From: an uncultured Salinimicrobium sp.
Lineage (GTDB): Bacteria > Bacteroidota > Bacteroidia > Flavobacteriales > Flavobacteriaceae
Assembly (NCBI GenBank): GCA_946887025.1
Contig: CAMPJY010000034.1
Coordinates: 1 to 19,473 of the forward strand
DNA length: 19,473 bases
Reading direction: 5' to 3'
In this document: positions 6,773 to 14,616 of the stretch, piece by piece
Numbering within the stretch: position 1 is the first letter of the stretch
Layout of the letters: the number at the start of each line of letters is the position of its first letter
Notes under the pieces: generated by a model
What the model was told of the DNA's origin: nothing
The model's input: only the letters and a program-made list of their open reading frames with translations
Databases searched by the model: none
Program-made: the position numbers and the translations under genes

Positions 6773-7439
6773 AAACAGCTTCCGCAATTTTAAAATCTTC
6801 CCGGTCATCTACGTCGAGGGAGGATAATTTATTCATTTCAAAGAGGATAGGTCGATTCCCAAGACGATTACCCTCGATAAAAGATTTTCTTGGAGCTATA
6901 AAACAGGAATTATTGATTTCATAAAGCTCTTTCAGATCCTGTGTCTGTGGCCATTTAAGATTTCCTTTTCGGTTTATTATATCAACTTTTTCCGGATCCC
7001 ACAGGAAATTCAAGAATTTTTGAACCCCTGCCAGAGAATCATGACCCTTGCTTTTTTTCAGAAAATATTCAGTGATCATCTCCGCATATTCTTTTTCTGT
7101 ACAAAAGGGAGACGTAACATGCGTCCATAAAATATGCTCTGCTTTAGTGATTTGTGGAACATATTTTATCAGGTCTGTCAGGTCGGTTTCAGAATTTGAA
7201 AGATTCTCCGGACGCGGAATGATTTTTAATTTTCCACACCGATTCTGAAACTGGATTGCGATTTCCTGAGCTAACTCATCATTGGTGGAAAGGAGGATCT
7301 CATCCACTTCCTCAATTTTAATCAGCTGGCATAGTTTTAATTCCAGAAGTCCTCCTTTCAGCCCTCCAAAGGATCTGGTATTCTTTTGTGGAACACGGAC
7401 ACTGCCCTTTCTGGTGGGTAGGAAAATTGCTAGAGACAT
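6753..7439 (-). CDS. Acylneuraminate cytidylyltransferase-family CMP-sugar synthetase (NeuA-like)
   Basis: This 228-residue nucleotidyltransferase opens with LPTRKGSVRVPQKNTRSF (7-24), matching the CTP-binding RxGSxRxxxKN motif of CMP-sialic acid synthetases (Arg10, Lys19). Further marks are STNDELAQ (51-58), SETDLTDLI, THVTSPFCTEKEY and the late SLDVDDREDF (208-217), with the acidic pair usually tied to metal binding. Role in the family: CTP plus a free 2-keto-3-deoxy sugar acid gives the CMP-sugar plus diphosphate. It starts two bases after the aldolase stop and overlaps the HAD phosphatase, with a GT29-like transferase two genes downstream, so the four look like one pathway. It is clearly different in sequence from the other cytidylyltransferase in the window (13323-14039). 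The identity of the activated sugar is unknown. Confidence 0.88.
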   Translation of the reverse strand: MSLAIFLPTRKGSVRVPQKNTRSFGGLKGGLLELKLCQLIKIEEVDEILLSTNDELAQEIAIQFQNRCGKLKIIPRPENLSNSETDLTDLIKYVPQITKAEHILWTHVTSPFCTEKEYAEMITEYFLKKSKGHDSLAGVQKFLNFLWDPEKVDIINRKGNLKWPQTQDLKELYEINNSCFIAPRKSFIEGNRLGNRPILFEMNKLSSLDVDDREDFKIAEAVYDKIRQ

Positions 7440-7441
7440 AT

Positions 7442-8989
7442 TTATAAAAAAGCATACACCGACTCCTGTCTTAATCGGCTGTATTTGGTTAAGGTAAGGG
7501 CTGAAAAGGGAATTTCCTCTTTACCCAAGATTTCAAAGATGCGTTCATTCTCTTGAAACAGTTCCATCTCCGGCCCTGTTACCTCTCCTTCATATCCGTC
7601 ATAGCCGACAAAGTATATTTCCTTTGCCTGAACTTTAATGGCTGTTTCTATGGCAAGCGCGGTGACAGATTCAGAGAATTCACTAAATAAAGTGAATTCC
7701 TCCAACTGGAAGGCATTGGTTTTGAGCGGTTCGGGAATGTAGGTCCCCATGGCTCTCGGATATTGAGGTAGGATAGCCATTTTATTGCTATTCTCCACCT
7801 GCCGGTATACTTTTTCCAATCGATGTCCTTCATTTCCGGCTAAACAATGGATCTGTAAATTTTCTATAGAACCATAGGCTGCGGCATTTTTAGAACTGGC
7901 ATGGATAATACACGTATCCGGGTAATTCTTAAGAAAAGAAATAATGGCATCAGAATGTGCAGTTCCGGAGGGCCCTCCCCCAATGATCAGCACTCGGTCA
8001 AAGAAAGTTTCCGGAGAAAACTCCTGAAGATCCATGTTATCTTCTATTCCCTTGGATTTATTATATATTCCCCTGACAACACTGTTCAGAGAATAATACC
8101 TTTTGCTCATCCGGTCCATCACCTCCTGCTGAGGCAATGAATTCACTCCGGATACCATATAAGGGAGATTAGGACCCCAGGCGTACTTTTCCATCAAATC
8201 AGAAAATAAAGCCACCAGACTGCTTAATCGATCAAAATCTACGTCAAAATACCCTTTCGACTGAAGACCAGTAAGCAGGAGTTCTGTTTTGAGGTTCCCG
8301 GCTCCACGCCCCATTCCCATTACGGTAGAATCAACTATATCTACACCGCAATCAATGGCTGTCAAGGTGTTTGCAAAAGCCAACTCCAGATTATTATGTG
8401 CATGGAAGCCGATTTTAATATCTGTTTCCTGCTTGAAGGTTATTATTAGTCTCTGAAGATCTTTTGGAAAAATTCCTCCATAAGAATCGACCAAATAAAA
8501 ATAATCCACAAAGTTTTCGGCCTTCTTTGAGCTGGCGATCACTTCTTTTTCTGATCCCCATTTAGAGAGATACATCAGGTTCAGGCTTACCTTATATCCT
8601 GAATTTTTTATTGTTTCTGCCAGTTTTAAGGATTCATGCAGCTTTTGTGGCGCAACTGCAACTCTGACAAGATCTATTATTCCCTGGCAAGGCTTTAGTA
8701 GTCTAGGAATATCTGCTGGAATAACCTCTTTTTCATTGATCAGAATAGCCAATTTCTTTTTGCTGACTTGCGCCGCTTTTTCCAGAATGGATTGAGGGCA
8801 ATAATAGTAAGGTCCCATGTATCCGCTCCTGGGTTTTGATCTATAGCCCAGTTCTACATAGTCTACAGGTAGAGAATTCAGATGGGTAAGATATTCATCC
8901 ACAAAAGTAGGGGCGAAATCCCAGGAAGTATAATACCCCCCATCGCGAAGACTGCAATCCAAAAAATTCAGGTGGTTGTGGTTTTCCAT
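7442..8989 (-). CDS. Two-domain protein: DRE-TIM (HMGL-like) aldolase fused to a Rossmann-like domain
   Basis: In this 515-residue protein, residues 1 to about 300 form a DRE-TIM barrel. LDCSLRDGGYYTSWDF (10-25) gives the Arg15-Asp16 substrate and metal pair, GFHAHNN (194-200) gives the His196-x-His198 metal ligands, and STVMGMGRGAGN (221-232) matches the AGN loop of 4-hydroxy-2-oxovalerate aldolase. The histidine that follows RDG in DmpG-type aldolases (RDGMHAxxH) is replaced by aromatic residues. Residues about 330-515 are a separate domain with VLIIGGGPSGTAHSDAI (333-349) and ALAIETAIKV then KEIYFVGYDGY (444-466). It resembles DUF115/MptE-like (Maf) and sialylmotif patterns. It heads a tight operon with a CMP-sugar synthetase, a phosphatase and a GT29-like protein. 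I infer that it condenses a pyruvate unit with an aldehyde sugar to give a ulosonic acid. The barrel family is firm; reaction and tail function are not. Confidence 0.82.
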   Translation of the reverse strand: MENHNHLNFLDCSLRDGGYYTSWDFAPTFVDEYLTHLNSLPVDYVELGYRSKPRSGYMGPYYYCPQSILEKAAQVSKKKLAILINEKEVIPADIPRLLKPCQGIIDLVRVAVAPQKLHESLKLAETIKNSGYKVSLNLMYLSKWGSEKEVIASSKKAENFVDYFYLVDSYGGIFPKDLQRLIITFKQETDIKIGFHAHNNLELAFANTLTAIDCGVDIVDSTVMGMGRGAGNLKTELLLTGLQSKGYFDVDFDRLSSLVALFSDLMEKYAWGPNLPYMVSGVNSLPQQEVMDRMSKRYYSLNSVVRGIYNKSKGIEDNMDLQEFSPETFFDRVLIIGGGPSGTAHSDAIISFLKNYPDTCIIHASSKNAAAYGSIENLQIHCLAGNEGHRLEKVYRQVENSNKMAILPQYPRAMGTYIPEPLKTNAFQLEEFTLFSEFSESVTALAIETAIKVQAKEIYFVGYDGYEGEVTGPEMELFQENERIFEILGKEEIPFSALTLTKYSRLRQESVYAFL

Positions 8990-9062
8990 ACTAAAACTTG
9001 TCTTGCTAATTTAATATTATTTTCTGCAAAGCAGGAATTCTAAAAAAATGAATGGGTAAAGT
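8990..9062. other. Gap upstream of the aldolase operon
   Basis: These 73 bases separate the GT2 gene from the aldolase ATG on the minus strand. They contain only a tiny CTGC-AAA-GCAG inverted repeat and AT-rich sequence. A TTTG is present on the minus strand, but no TAnnTTTG lies at the right distance from it. I see neither a convincing promoter nor a terminator, so the aldolase operon may be read through from upstream. Confidence 0.3.
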
Positions 9063-9977
9063 TCAACTAAGGGAATGTCTGGGAAATCTTTTAAAAATAA
9101 AATCAAGGACTGCTTTAAATTGTATTTTAAAATTTTCAGACCCGTATTTCCAGCCAAATTTAAATCCCAAAATAGATTTAAACCCTAGTACCAGAAATCG
9201 GTAAATAAAAGCAGTGAAATATTTTTGAGAAAAAAGGATTACCAGCAAATTCCTGCTGCTGTAGTATTCTCTCCACAAAAATTCAGGCCGGCCAAAAGCA
9301 GAATCCCTCCATTGATAATTCGGTTGATTGTTATTTGCCTTTACCCTGATTTGATGCCAGGATTCGGCATCAATATATATCTTAAATCCTTTTTCCTTTG
9401 CTCGCAGACAAAAATCCAATTCTTCAAAACCGAAAAACAGCTCCTCGTTTGGTAGGACTCCCTGCTTTATGACCGAGGAATTTACCAAAAGAGTATGACC
9501 CCCGGGTACCGAATCGACCTCTTGAAATCTTGCTCGTTCTAATTCATAATTGGCAAGGGAGCGAAGCCTCCCGGTATATTTATTTAAGTATCCACCTTTC
9601 CCGCCAAATATTCCAGGCACCTTACCTGATTTTTTTATTTCCTCGATTCCTTCAAAACTTTTCCGGAAGATCCCGGGATCGGATGGAGGGTTATCATCAT
9701 CTCCCCAATAAATCCATTCAAATCCCATTTGAGACAATTTTTGCAATCCATATTTTGCAGCCCCAGCGGGACCACTGTTGTAGCCCATGGAATAATAGCC
9801 TATGCGTCCGTCTGCCATTCCCTCCACTAGTTTTCCCGTTTCTTTGGAGAAACTATTATCTACGACCAGTATAAATTCCGGTGGAAAAGTTTGAGAAAGC
9901 AGTTTTTTCAAGGTCAGTTCTAACACCTCTGGGCGCTCAAAAGTCATCACAAAAGCTGCAAATTTATTATTCGCCAT
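9063..9977 (-). CDS. Glycosyltransferase family 2 (GlfT2/rhamnosyltransferase-like)
   Basis: This 304-residue GT-A transferase starts, in my reading, at the ATG at 9977 (MANNKFAAFVMTFERPEVLE), four bases after the stop of the upstream gene. A longer reading from 10025 would add 16 residues that lie inside that gene and precede the first beta strand. Visible motifs are ILVVDNS (Asp40), WIYWGDDDNPP (metal-binding Asp93-Asp95), VDSVPGGHTLLVNSSVI (acceptor loop) and FFGFEELDFCLRAKEKG with the ED base pair. A long C-terminal tail follows with a partly hydrophobic segment (NLLVILFSQKYFTAFIYRFLVLG) that may touch the membrane. It adds a sugar to the growing lipid-linked glycan in the cytoplasm. The build recalls galactofuranosyl- and rhamnosyl-transferases of the GlfT2 type, but the donor cannot be told. 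Confidence 0.88.
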   Translation of the reverse strand: MANNKFAAFVMTFERPEVLELTLKKLLSQTFPPEFILVVDNSFSKETGKLVEGMADGRIGYYSMGYNSGPAGAAKYGLQKLSQMGFEWIYWGDDDNPPSDPGIFRKSFEGIEEIKKSGKVPGIFGGKGGYLNKYTGRLRSLANYELERARFQEVDSVPGGHTLLVNSSVIKQGVLPNEELFFGFEELDFCLRAKEKGFKIYIDAESWHQIRVKANNNQPNYQWRDSAFGRPEFLWREYYSSRNLLVILFSQKYFTAFIYRFLVLGFKSILGFKFGWKYGSENFKIQFKAVLDFIFKRFPRHSLS

Positions 9978-9981
9978 TCTT

Positions 9982-11451
9982 TCAGCTTCTAAAATTGAAA
10001 CGGATCCCCAGGTATTGGTACGCAAGTTTTGTGACCTTTGCCTTTATTCTCTGAACCGGTGTGTAATAATGAATCCTTTTTCCTTTGAAAAAAAGTCCTT
10101 CGCCCATTTTTTCCTCATGATAATACTTTGTCTTTACCCCTCCTTCCTGAAGAAAATATCCAACTTTCAAAGTATCCAACAGAGGTTTTGGCGGCAGCTC
10201 TGATTTCAGCAGTTCCCCAATCTCTTCTCTTGTTTCGGGTTTGTAGGCATAGTCCGCAAAATAAAAGAAACCTTTCCCTAACAGGATGACGGGTTTTCTC
10301 TGGAAATTTGCTTCAAGCCCCATGGTGGAACCAAAGCTTATTACCTTATCCGCAATCTCCAATAAGGAATAGGTATCTATCGAACTTTCAGGATTAACTA
10401 CAAATATATTCGGAAATAGTTGGTGGAGTTGCCTGATCCGCTCTACATAAGGATATTTGACCTTTTCCAGGTTAGGATGCATCCTGATAATCAGATTATG
10501 TGAGGGCATCTCCTTCCCAATGAGCTGTACCAAATATTCAAGTCCTTCTATCTGCTCATCAAAAAGAGGATACTTAAAAGAATCTCCAAAGGCTATCACC
10601 TCGTCATCTGAACTATTGTAAAGTACAATGTTCTTATTACCATTGAGGTATTCCGGAGGTATTTTTCCTCTTTCCATTCTCCCGGTGTAGGAAGGAAATA
10701 CAACACTCTCTCCCGCCCTCTGCCGTAGATAAAAATTTCCGCCTCTTATCTCTTTTTCTTTTTCTGTGAAAGCTGATTCTCTCCAGTACTTTTCAACCAG
10801 CTGAAATTTGGCGAAAGGCTCATGTGGAAATGTGTTCTTATAAAAATCGATGTGCCCATGAAGACGAGTCCTTTCTACGTTAAAACAGTCTATTCCCTGT
10901 ACCATGGCAGCTCGCATTATAGCTCTTACGTAATCCTGTCGACCGTTAAAATTGTAAACCAGATCAATTTTCTTTTCAGAAATAAATCGTTTGGTAGCCA
11001 GGTAAAGAGCGAGTGCATTTACACCCAGTTCCCGTACAAACGGCCGTTCTACATGTAGTAGTTCCCTATCCCGTGTACTTGAGATATAGGTCGAGAGGGT
11101 GGCCGCACCCACTTCAAAATTTTCATATTTGAGATCGAAATCAATTTTTCTTCCATGGTGGAAAAATGCCTCCGCCTGAGTAAGATCCTCCTCCTTCAGA
11201 ATATCGGATATCTTAAGATGAGTAAAGTCGCCCTCAATCATTTCAAGAGAATTTTTCACTCCGGTCTTACATAGATAGTTGATCTCAGGTTTCCCTTCAA
11301 TATTAAAATAACAGATTTGGAAGGTGCCGGAATTGGTGAGGTAATATATTTTTGCTCCCGGGTTTTCATTAATCTGCGTCTGGAGAACATCCGGCATGAT
11401 GCCCCGGGAATAAGAGTTGTAGCTATAAATCGGAGTAATTAAAATATTCAT
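9982..11451 (-). CDS. Capsule_synth-family (KpsC/KpsS-like) GT-B protein, putative ulosonate transferase
   Basis: This 489-residue soluble protein has a GT-B type C-terminal half. LIIRMHPN (320-327), NPESSIDTYSLLEIADKVISFGSTMGLEA (353-381) and PVILLG (387-392) follow the pattern of capsule polysaccharide biosynthesis proteins related to KpsC and KpsS. In those, such blocks bind a CMP-Kdo donor. The N-terminal half is less familiar: MNILITPIYSYNSYSRGIMP, then RDRELLHVERPFVRELGV and YNFNGRQDYVRAIMRAA. It lies between the ABC flippase (6 bases upstream) and the GT2 gene (4 bases downstream), so it belongs to the same transcript. Since the locus makes at least one CMP-activated sugar acid, this protein could be a second transferase that uses one. 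That donor assignment is inference; a role in glycan modification cannot be excluded. Confidence 0.72.
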   Translation of the reverse strand: MNILITPIYSYNSYSRGIMPDVLQTQINENPGAKIYYLTNSGTFQICYFNIEGKPEINYLCKTGVKNSLEMIEGDFTHLKISDILKEEDLTQAEAFFHHGRKIDFDLKYENFEVGAATLSTYISSTRDRELLHVERPFVRELGVNALALYLATKRFISEKKIDLVYNFNGRQDYVRAIMRAAMVQGIDCFNVERTRLHGHIDFYKNTFPHEPFAKFQLVEKYWRESAFTEKEKEIRGGNFYLRQRAGESVVFPSYTGRMERGKIPPEYLNGNKNIVLYNSSDDEVIAFGDSFKYPLFDEQIEGLEYLVQLIGKEMPSHNLIIRMHPNLEKVKYPYVERIRQLHQLFPNIFVVNPESSIDTYSLLEIADKVISFGSTMGLEANFQRKPVILLGKGFFYFADYAYKPETREEIGELLKSELPPKPLLDTLKVGYFLQEGGVKTKYYHEEKMGEGLFFKGKRIHYYTPVQRIKAKVTKLAYQYLGIRFNFRS

Positions 11452-11457
11452 ATCTCG

Positions 11458-13227
11458 TTACAGATTCTGGAGCTTGATCATTTCTTTAAAATGAGAAGAA
11501 TTTTCCAGAAGTTCCCGGTAAGTCCCCTCGGCTTCTATCTGCCCTTCATTCAGGATCACAATTCGGTCTGCATCTTTTATTGTTGCCAGCCTGTGTGCAA
11601 TAACAATCACAGTAAATTCCCCTTTTAATTTATGAACATTTTCCTGAACTATAGCCTCTGTTTCACTGTCCAGGGCCGAAGTGGCTTCATCCATCAGCAA
11701 AATATCAACTTCCTTATATAGTTCCCTCGCAATAGAAAGTCGCTGTTTCTGTCCCCCACTCAGGTTAATGCCATTATTTCCCAAATATGTATCTTCTTTT
11801 TCAGATAGCTGCATCACAAAATCGTAAATAGCGGCTTTTTTAATTGCCGTAAGAAATCGCTGATGATTCTCAGAAGTTTTTTCTGCCCAAAAAGTGACGT
11901 TATTGTAAATGTTATCATTGAAGATAGCAGGTTCCTGTGAAATATAACCAACTTTCTTTTTGTAAGAATTCAGGTCAAATTCCTGAAGGGATCTGTCATC
12001 AATTTTAAATTCTCCCTCGGAGGGGTCCAATAAACCTGATGCTATGCTAAGTAATGTAGATTTTCCGGAACCGCTTTCTCCAATTATAGCCAGGGTCTCA
12101 TTCTTAAGAATAACCAGGTTTATATTTTTTAAAATATTTATTTCACCATACCTGAACCTAAGATCCCGGAAAGTCAGGCTCTCGGAGAATCCGGAATACT
12201 CCTGAACCCCATTTTTCTCCTTTCCGGCTTTTAATTCTGAGGTAAACTTTTCAAGATTATCCAGGGAACCGGACACCCCCAGGAAAAAATTCTTATGCTC
12301 CTGCATTGCCATTAAAAAAGTGAGGGCCCTGTAAAGTAAAAGCAGACTAAAAAGTACCGTACCTATGTCCTGCCCGAAAAATACAACCTGTATATAAATG
12401 GCTGCAATGACAACCAGTATAATAAGAGGTTCCCGCAAAGAATTAAGCAGGGATTCTACTATACCCAATCTTCGTTGTGTCTTCTCCAGATCATAAATGT
12501 TTCCTTTTAGTTTTTTTGAATAAAGAAAATTTGAACCTGTGGTTTTTAAATACTTGAAATGAGTGACCATTTGGATCAGTAATCCCTGAAATTTATGGGA
12601 TTGAGAGGTGTATTTCGCGGAAAAATACTTTGTCCTTTTGTAGAGAAATTTAAACAGGAAATTGGTAGCCCAGCCTCCCAGGGCGACCATCAGAGTAAAA
12701 CGGATATCGGCTGCAAAAGCCATTACAAGATATACCAGAACAAGCACCCCATATTGAAAAGCCTTAAAATAATATTTAAAAGCAGAATTAACTCTTCCTA
12801 CTTCCCCGCTAAAAGTATTCTGGATTTTACCGGCATCAGTTTTGGCAAAGTGAAGAAAACTATACTGATTCAGAAGGTCAATATTGCTGATCCTGATTTG
12901 CCTCATGAAATACTGCCTGTATAGGACTCCCAGATAACCTTCAACAAATTTAACAATACCTTTGAGGCTGAAAAAGACGAAGATCAGAAGCAGAATATTA
13001 AATATAGTCGGGGGAACCGCAAGAGTTTCCAGGACAAATTCATTAATAAAGCCTTCTCCTGAAGCCTTTTCCGGATTGGCTACCATTTCGAGCAGGGGGA
13101 TAAAAAGCGCTAATCCAATCCCATCCAGCAGCCCGACCAGGAAACTAAGACTAAAAGTCACAAAAACCCGATACCCCAAATATCGGTGGAAATAGGAGAA
13201 ATATTTGAAGTTGCTTTTAAGGGTCAA
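11458..13227 (-). CDS. MsbA/PglK-type ABC transporter (membrane and ATPase in one chain), lipid-linked glycan flippase
   Basis: This 589-residue half-transporter has about six membrane segments in residues 20-310 (for example 21-41, 75-95, 157-175, 265-308). An ATPase domain follows with Walker A GESGSGKST (383-391), Q-loop Gln431, signature LSGGQKQR (489-496), Walker B ILLMDEATSALD (509-520) and H-loop His545. All catalytic residues are present. It should act as a homodimer in the inner membrane. Among glycan loci, such proteins (Campylobacter PglK) flip undecaprenyl-diphosphate-linked oligosaccharides to the periplasm and replace a Wzx flippase. No Wzx-like gene is visible in the window, and a PglC-type initiating enzyme is present, which supports that role. 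It follows a 95-base gap with a promoter-like element and leads the Capsule_synth and GT2 genes. Confidence 0.9.
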   Translation of the reverse strand: MTLKSNFKYFSYFHRYLGYRVFVTFSLSFLVGLLDGIGLALFIPLLEMVANPEKASGEGFINEFVLETLAVPPTIFNILLLIFVFFSLKGIVKFVEGYLGVLYRQYFMRQIRISNIDLLNQYSFLHFAKTDAGKIQNTFSGEVGRVNSAFKYYFKAFQYGVLVLVYLVMAFAADIRFTLMVALGGWATNFLFKFLYKRTKYFSAKYTSQSHKFQGLLIQMVTHFKYLKTTGSNFLYSKKLKGNIYDLEKTQRRLGIVESLLNSLREPLIILVVIAAIYIQVVFFGQDIGTVLFSLLLLYRALTFLMAMQEHKNFFLGVSGSLDNLEKFTSELKAGKEKNGVQEYSGFSESLTFRDLRFRYGEINILKNINLVILKNETLAIIGESGSGKSTLLSIASGLLDPSEGEFKIDDRSLQEFDLNSYKKKVGYISQEPAIFNDNIYNNVTFWAEKTSENHQRFLTAIKKAAIYDFVMQLSEKEDTYLGNNGINLSGGQKQRLSIARELYKEVDILLMDEATSALDSETEAIVQENVHKLKGEFTVIVIAHRLATIKDADRIVILNEGQIEAEGTYRELLENSSHFKEMIKLQNL

Positions 13228-13256
13228 GGATTCAAAAAGATTGTCAGGTTTCTAAC

Positions 13257-13264
13257 CAAAGATA
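13257..13264 (-). promoter_or_regulatory. Candidate -7 promoter element for the ABC transporter gene
   Basis: On the minus strand TATCTTTG is an exact match to TAnnTTTG, the Bacteroidota -7 consensus. It stands 29 bases before the ATG at 13227, in a 95-base gap. A -33 TTTG is not clearly at the usual spacing; the nearest candidates (TTG, TTTC) are too close. It could start a transcript for the flippase and the genes after it. Confidence 0.35.
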
Positions 13265-13322
13265 ATAATAAAGTGCAACGAAAGTATAATTGCGAATTTT
13301 GTTTCAGGTCTAACATTCCCAC

Positions 13323-14039
13323 TTAGGCCTGGTGTAGCGTGGAATTAATTCTCTTTAGAGCCGGCCTTTTTTCGAGAAGGCTGTTCACTTCCTCGATTTT
13401 AATATCCGTACGATATTTGTAGTGCCTGAAGATTTCCTTAAGGAATTCAAGGTCTTCAGGATAATCACAGGAAAGAAAAACGTCTTCTCTGAATTTATTC
13501 TGAACACTTGGAAGTAACTGTATCCTTTTTTCCGAATACTCTAAATGCTCCCTCAGCCACAGGGTTACATGTTCCTGATGATCCTTTTCAGAGGAAGGAA
13601 TTTGAAGCAATTCAGATAAACTTACAAGCTCGAAACCCGTGCCGGGAATGAAGCCACCTTGATAGATTCCATCCGCATAATCATATTCAATAAAAAGGGA
13701 AAGCGATTCAATTAAAAATCTGGTATCTACCAGGGGATTATCAGCGGTTATTCGGACAATCCTATCAATTTCATAATGGTTTGCAGCGTCAATATAACGC
13801 TGTAACACATTATTCAGGCTACCCCTGAAATAGGGATAATTCTGTGACTGGAGGTAATTACATAAAACATCATCAGAAGGATCGGTACTGGTAGCTACAA
13901 TCACAGGAAGTTTCAGAAGTTTCATCCTTTCCACCACATAAAAAATCAGAGGCCTGGCACCAACCTTTTCCATGGTTTTTCCCGGGAACCGGGAACTCGA
14001 CATACGTGCCTGAATAATAATCCCTATTTTTCCAGACAT
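13323..14039 (-). CDS. SpsF-like cytidylyltransferase of the NeuB pathway
   Basis: This 238-residue nucleotidyltransferase has the SpsF-type start IGIIIQARMSSSRFPGKTM (5-23), with Arg12, Arg17 and Lys21 forming the nucleotide-binding loop. VATSTDPSDD (49-58), RGSLNNVLQRY and RITADNPLVDTRF (97-109) follow the same family. Family role: activating a nonulosonic acid with CTP, as proposed for SpsF and shown for related CMP-sugar synthetases. Its start overlaps the end of the KdsC-like phosphatase by 16 bases, and a NeuB-type synthase precedes that. Synthase, phosphatase and cytidylyltransferase thus stand in pathway order. The same three activities make CMP-KDN in Bacteroides thetaiotaomicron (BT1713-BT1715). 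The product here could be KDN or a related acid; no NeuC-type epimerase is visible to supply ManNAc. Confidence 0.85.
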   Translation of the reverse strand: MSGKIGIIIQARMSSSRFPGKTMEKVGARPLIFYVVERMKLLKLPVIVATSTDPSDDVLCNYLQSQNYPYFRGSLNNVLQRYIDAANHYEIDRIVRITADNPLVDTRFLIESLSLFIEYDYADGIYQGGFIPGTGFELVSLSELLQIPSSEKDHQEHVTLWLREHLEYSEKRIQLLPSVQNKFREDVFLSCDYPEDLEFLKEIFRHYKYRTDIKIEEVNSLLEKRPALKRINSTLHQA

Positions 14040-14539
14040 TCATTCACATATTTGTCATAAGCTTCCGGTAATTTTCCTTCCTGCTCCAGGAGTTTTTCCA
14101 CGAATTCTCTAAAAACCCCTTCCCCTCCTTTGGTTTCAAGAACGAGATCGGCCTTTTTTCGAATTTTCGGATAGGCATCTGCAGGGCACGCAAAAAATCC
14201 GAGTTTTCCCAGAAGGTGATAATCGTTCATATCATCCCCTAAATAAGCCACTTCTGATAAACTTATTTCCCTCTGTTCACAAAATCTGGTAATACTCTTA
14301 AGTTTATTGCGGATCCCCAGTTTCACATGCTTCACATTAAGTTTCTCCATGCGCCGCTCCACCATTGGATTATCTTCAGTGGAAACTATTAGAATGGGAA
14401 CCTCCATTAACTGGCAAAGTTTCACTCCATAGCTATCTTTGGTTGTAAATCTTCGTAATGAATCCCCCTCGGCGGTATAGTAGAAGCTGCCATCGGTCCA
14501 TACCCCATCGATGTCAGATATAAGTAGTTTGTATTTCAT
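14024..14539 (-). CDS. KdsC-like HAD phosphatase (nonulosonate 9-phosphate phosphatase)
   Basis: This 171-residue capless (C0) HAD protein resembles KdsC and the C-terminal domain of some NeuA proteins. Motif I is LISDIDGVWTDGSF with Asp9 and Asp11, motif II IVSTEDN, motif III Lys in LGIRNKLKSI, and motif IV YLGDDMNDYHLL. The glycine-rich KGGEGVFREFVE near the end matches the tail that closes the active site in tetrameric KdsC proteins. Family role: hydrolysis of a sugar-acid phosphate, such as Kdo-8-phosphate or KDN-9-phosphate. Between a NeuB-type synthase and a cytidylyltransferase, a 9-phosphate of a nonulosonic acid is the likely substrate. Its presence suggests that the synthase uses a phosphorylated sugar. 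A 77-base gap separates it from neuB. Confidence 0.88.
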   Translation of the reverse strand: MKYKLLISDIDGVWTDGSFYYTAEGDSLRRFTTKDSYGVKLCQLMEVPILIVSTEDNPMVERRMEKLNVKHVKLGIRNKLKSITRFCEQREISLSEVAYLGDDMNDYHLLGKLGFFACPADAYPKIRKKADLVLETKGGEGVFREFVEKLLEQEGKLPEAYDKYVNECLEK

Positions 14540-14560
14540 ATTTTTGCACTGGATTTATAC

Positions 14561-14568
14561 TAAAGATA
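14561..14568 (-). promoter_or_regulatory. Candidate -7-like element before the KdsC-like gene
   Basis: TATCTTTA on the minus strand differs from TAnnTTTG at the last base and sits 21 bases before the ATG at 14539. The same octamer lies at the same distance before the AsnB gene. No clear -33 element was found, so this is a weak call. Confidence 0.2.
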
Positions 14569-14616
14569 CTAAAATTGAATTTCTGAGATATAAGGGGATA
14601 CTGAGGCTGTTTTTAA

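Noticed and set aside
6773..6808. Longer N-terminus for the HAD phosphatase starting at 6808
   Set aside because: It lies entirely within the coding end of the CMP-sugar synthetase and adds 12 residues not seen before the first HAD strand; the ATG at 6772 gives a standard start.
9225..9874. Plus-strand open frames (9225-9455, 9530-9874) across the GT2 gene
   Set aside because: Antisense shadows of a well-supported glycosyltransferase; no recognisable protein features.
9978..10025. Longer N-terminus for the GT2 protein starting at 10025
   Set aside because: The extra 16 residues come from inside the upstream gene and precede the normal first strand of a GT2 fold; the ATG at 9977 leaves a 4-base gap.
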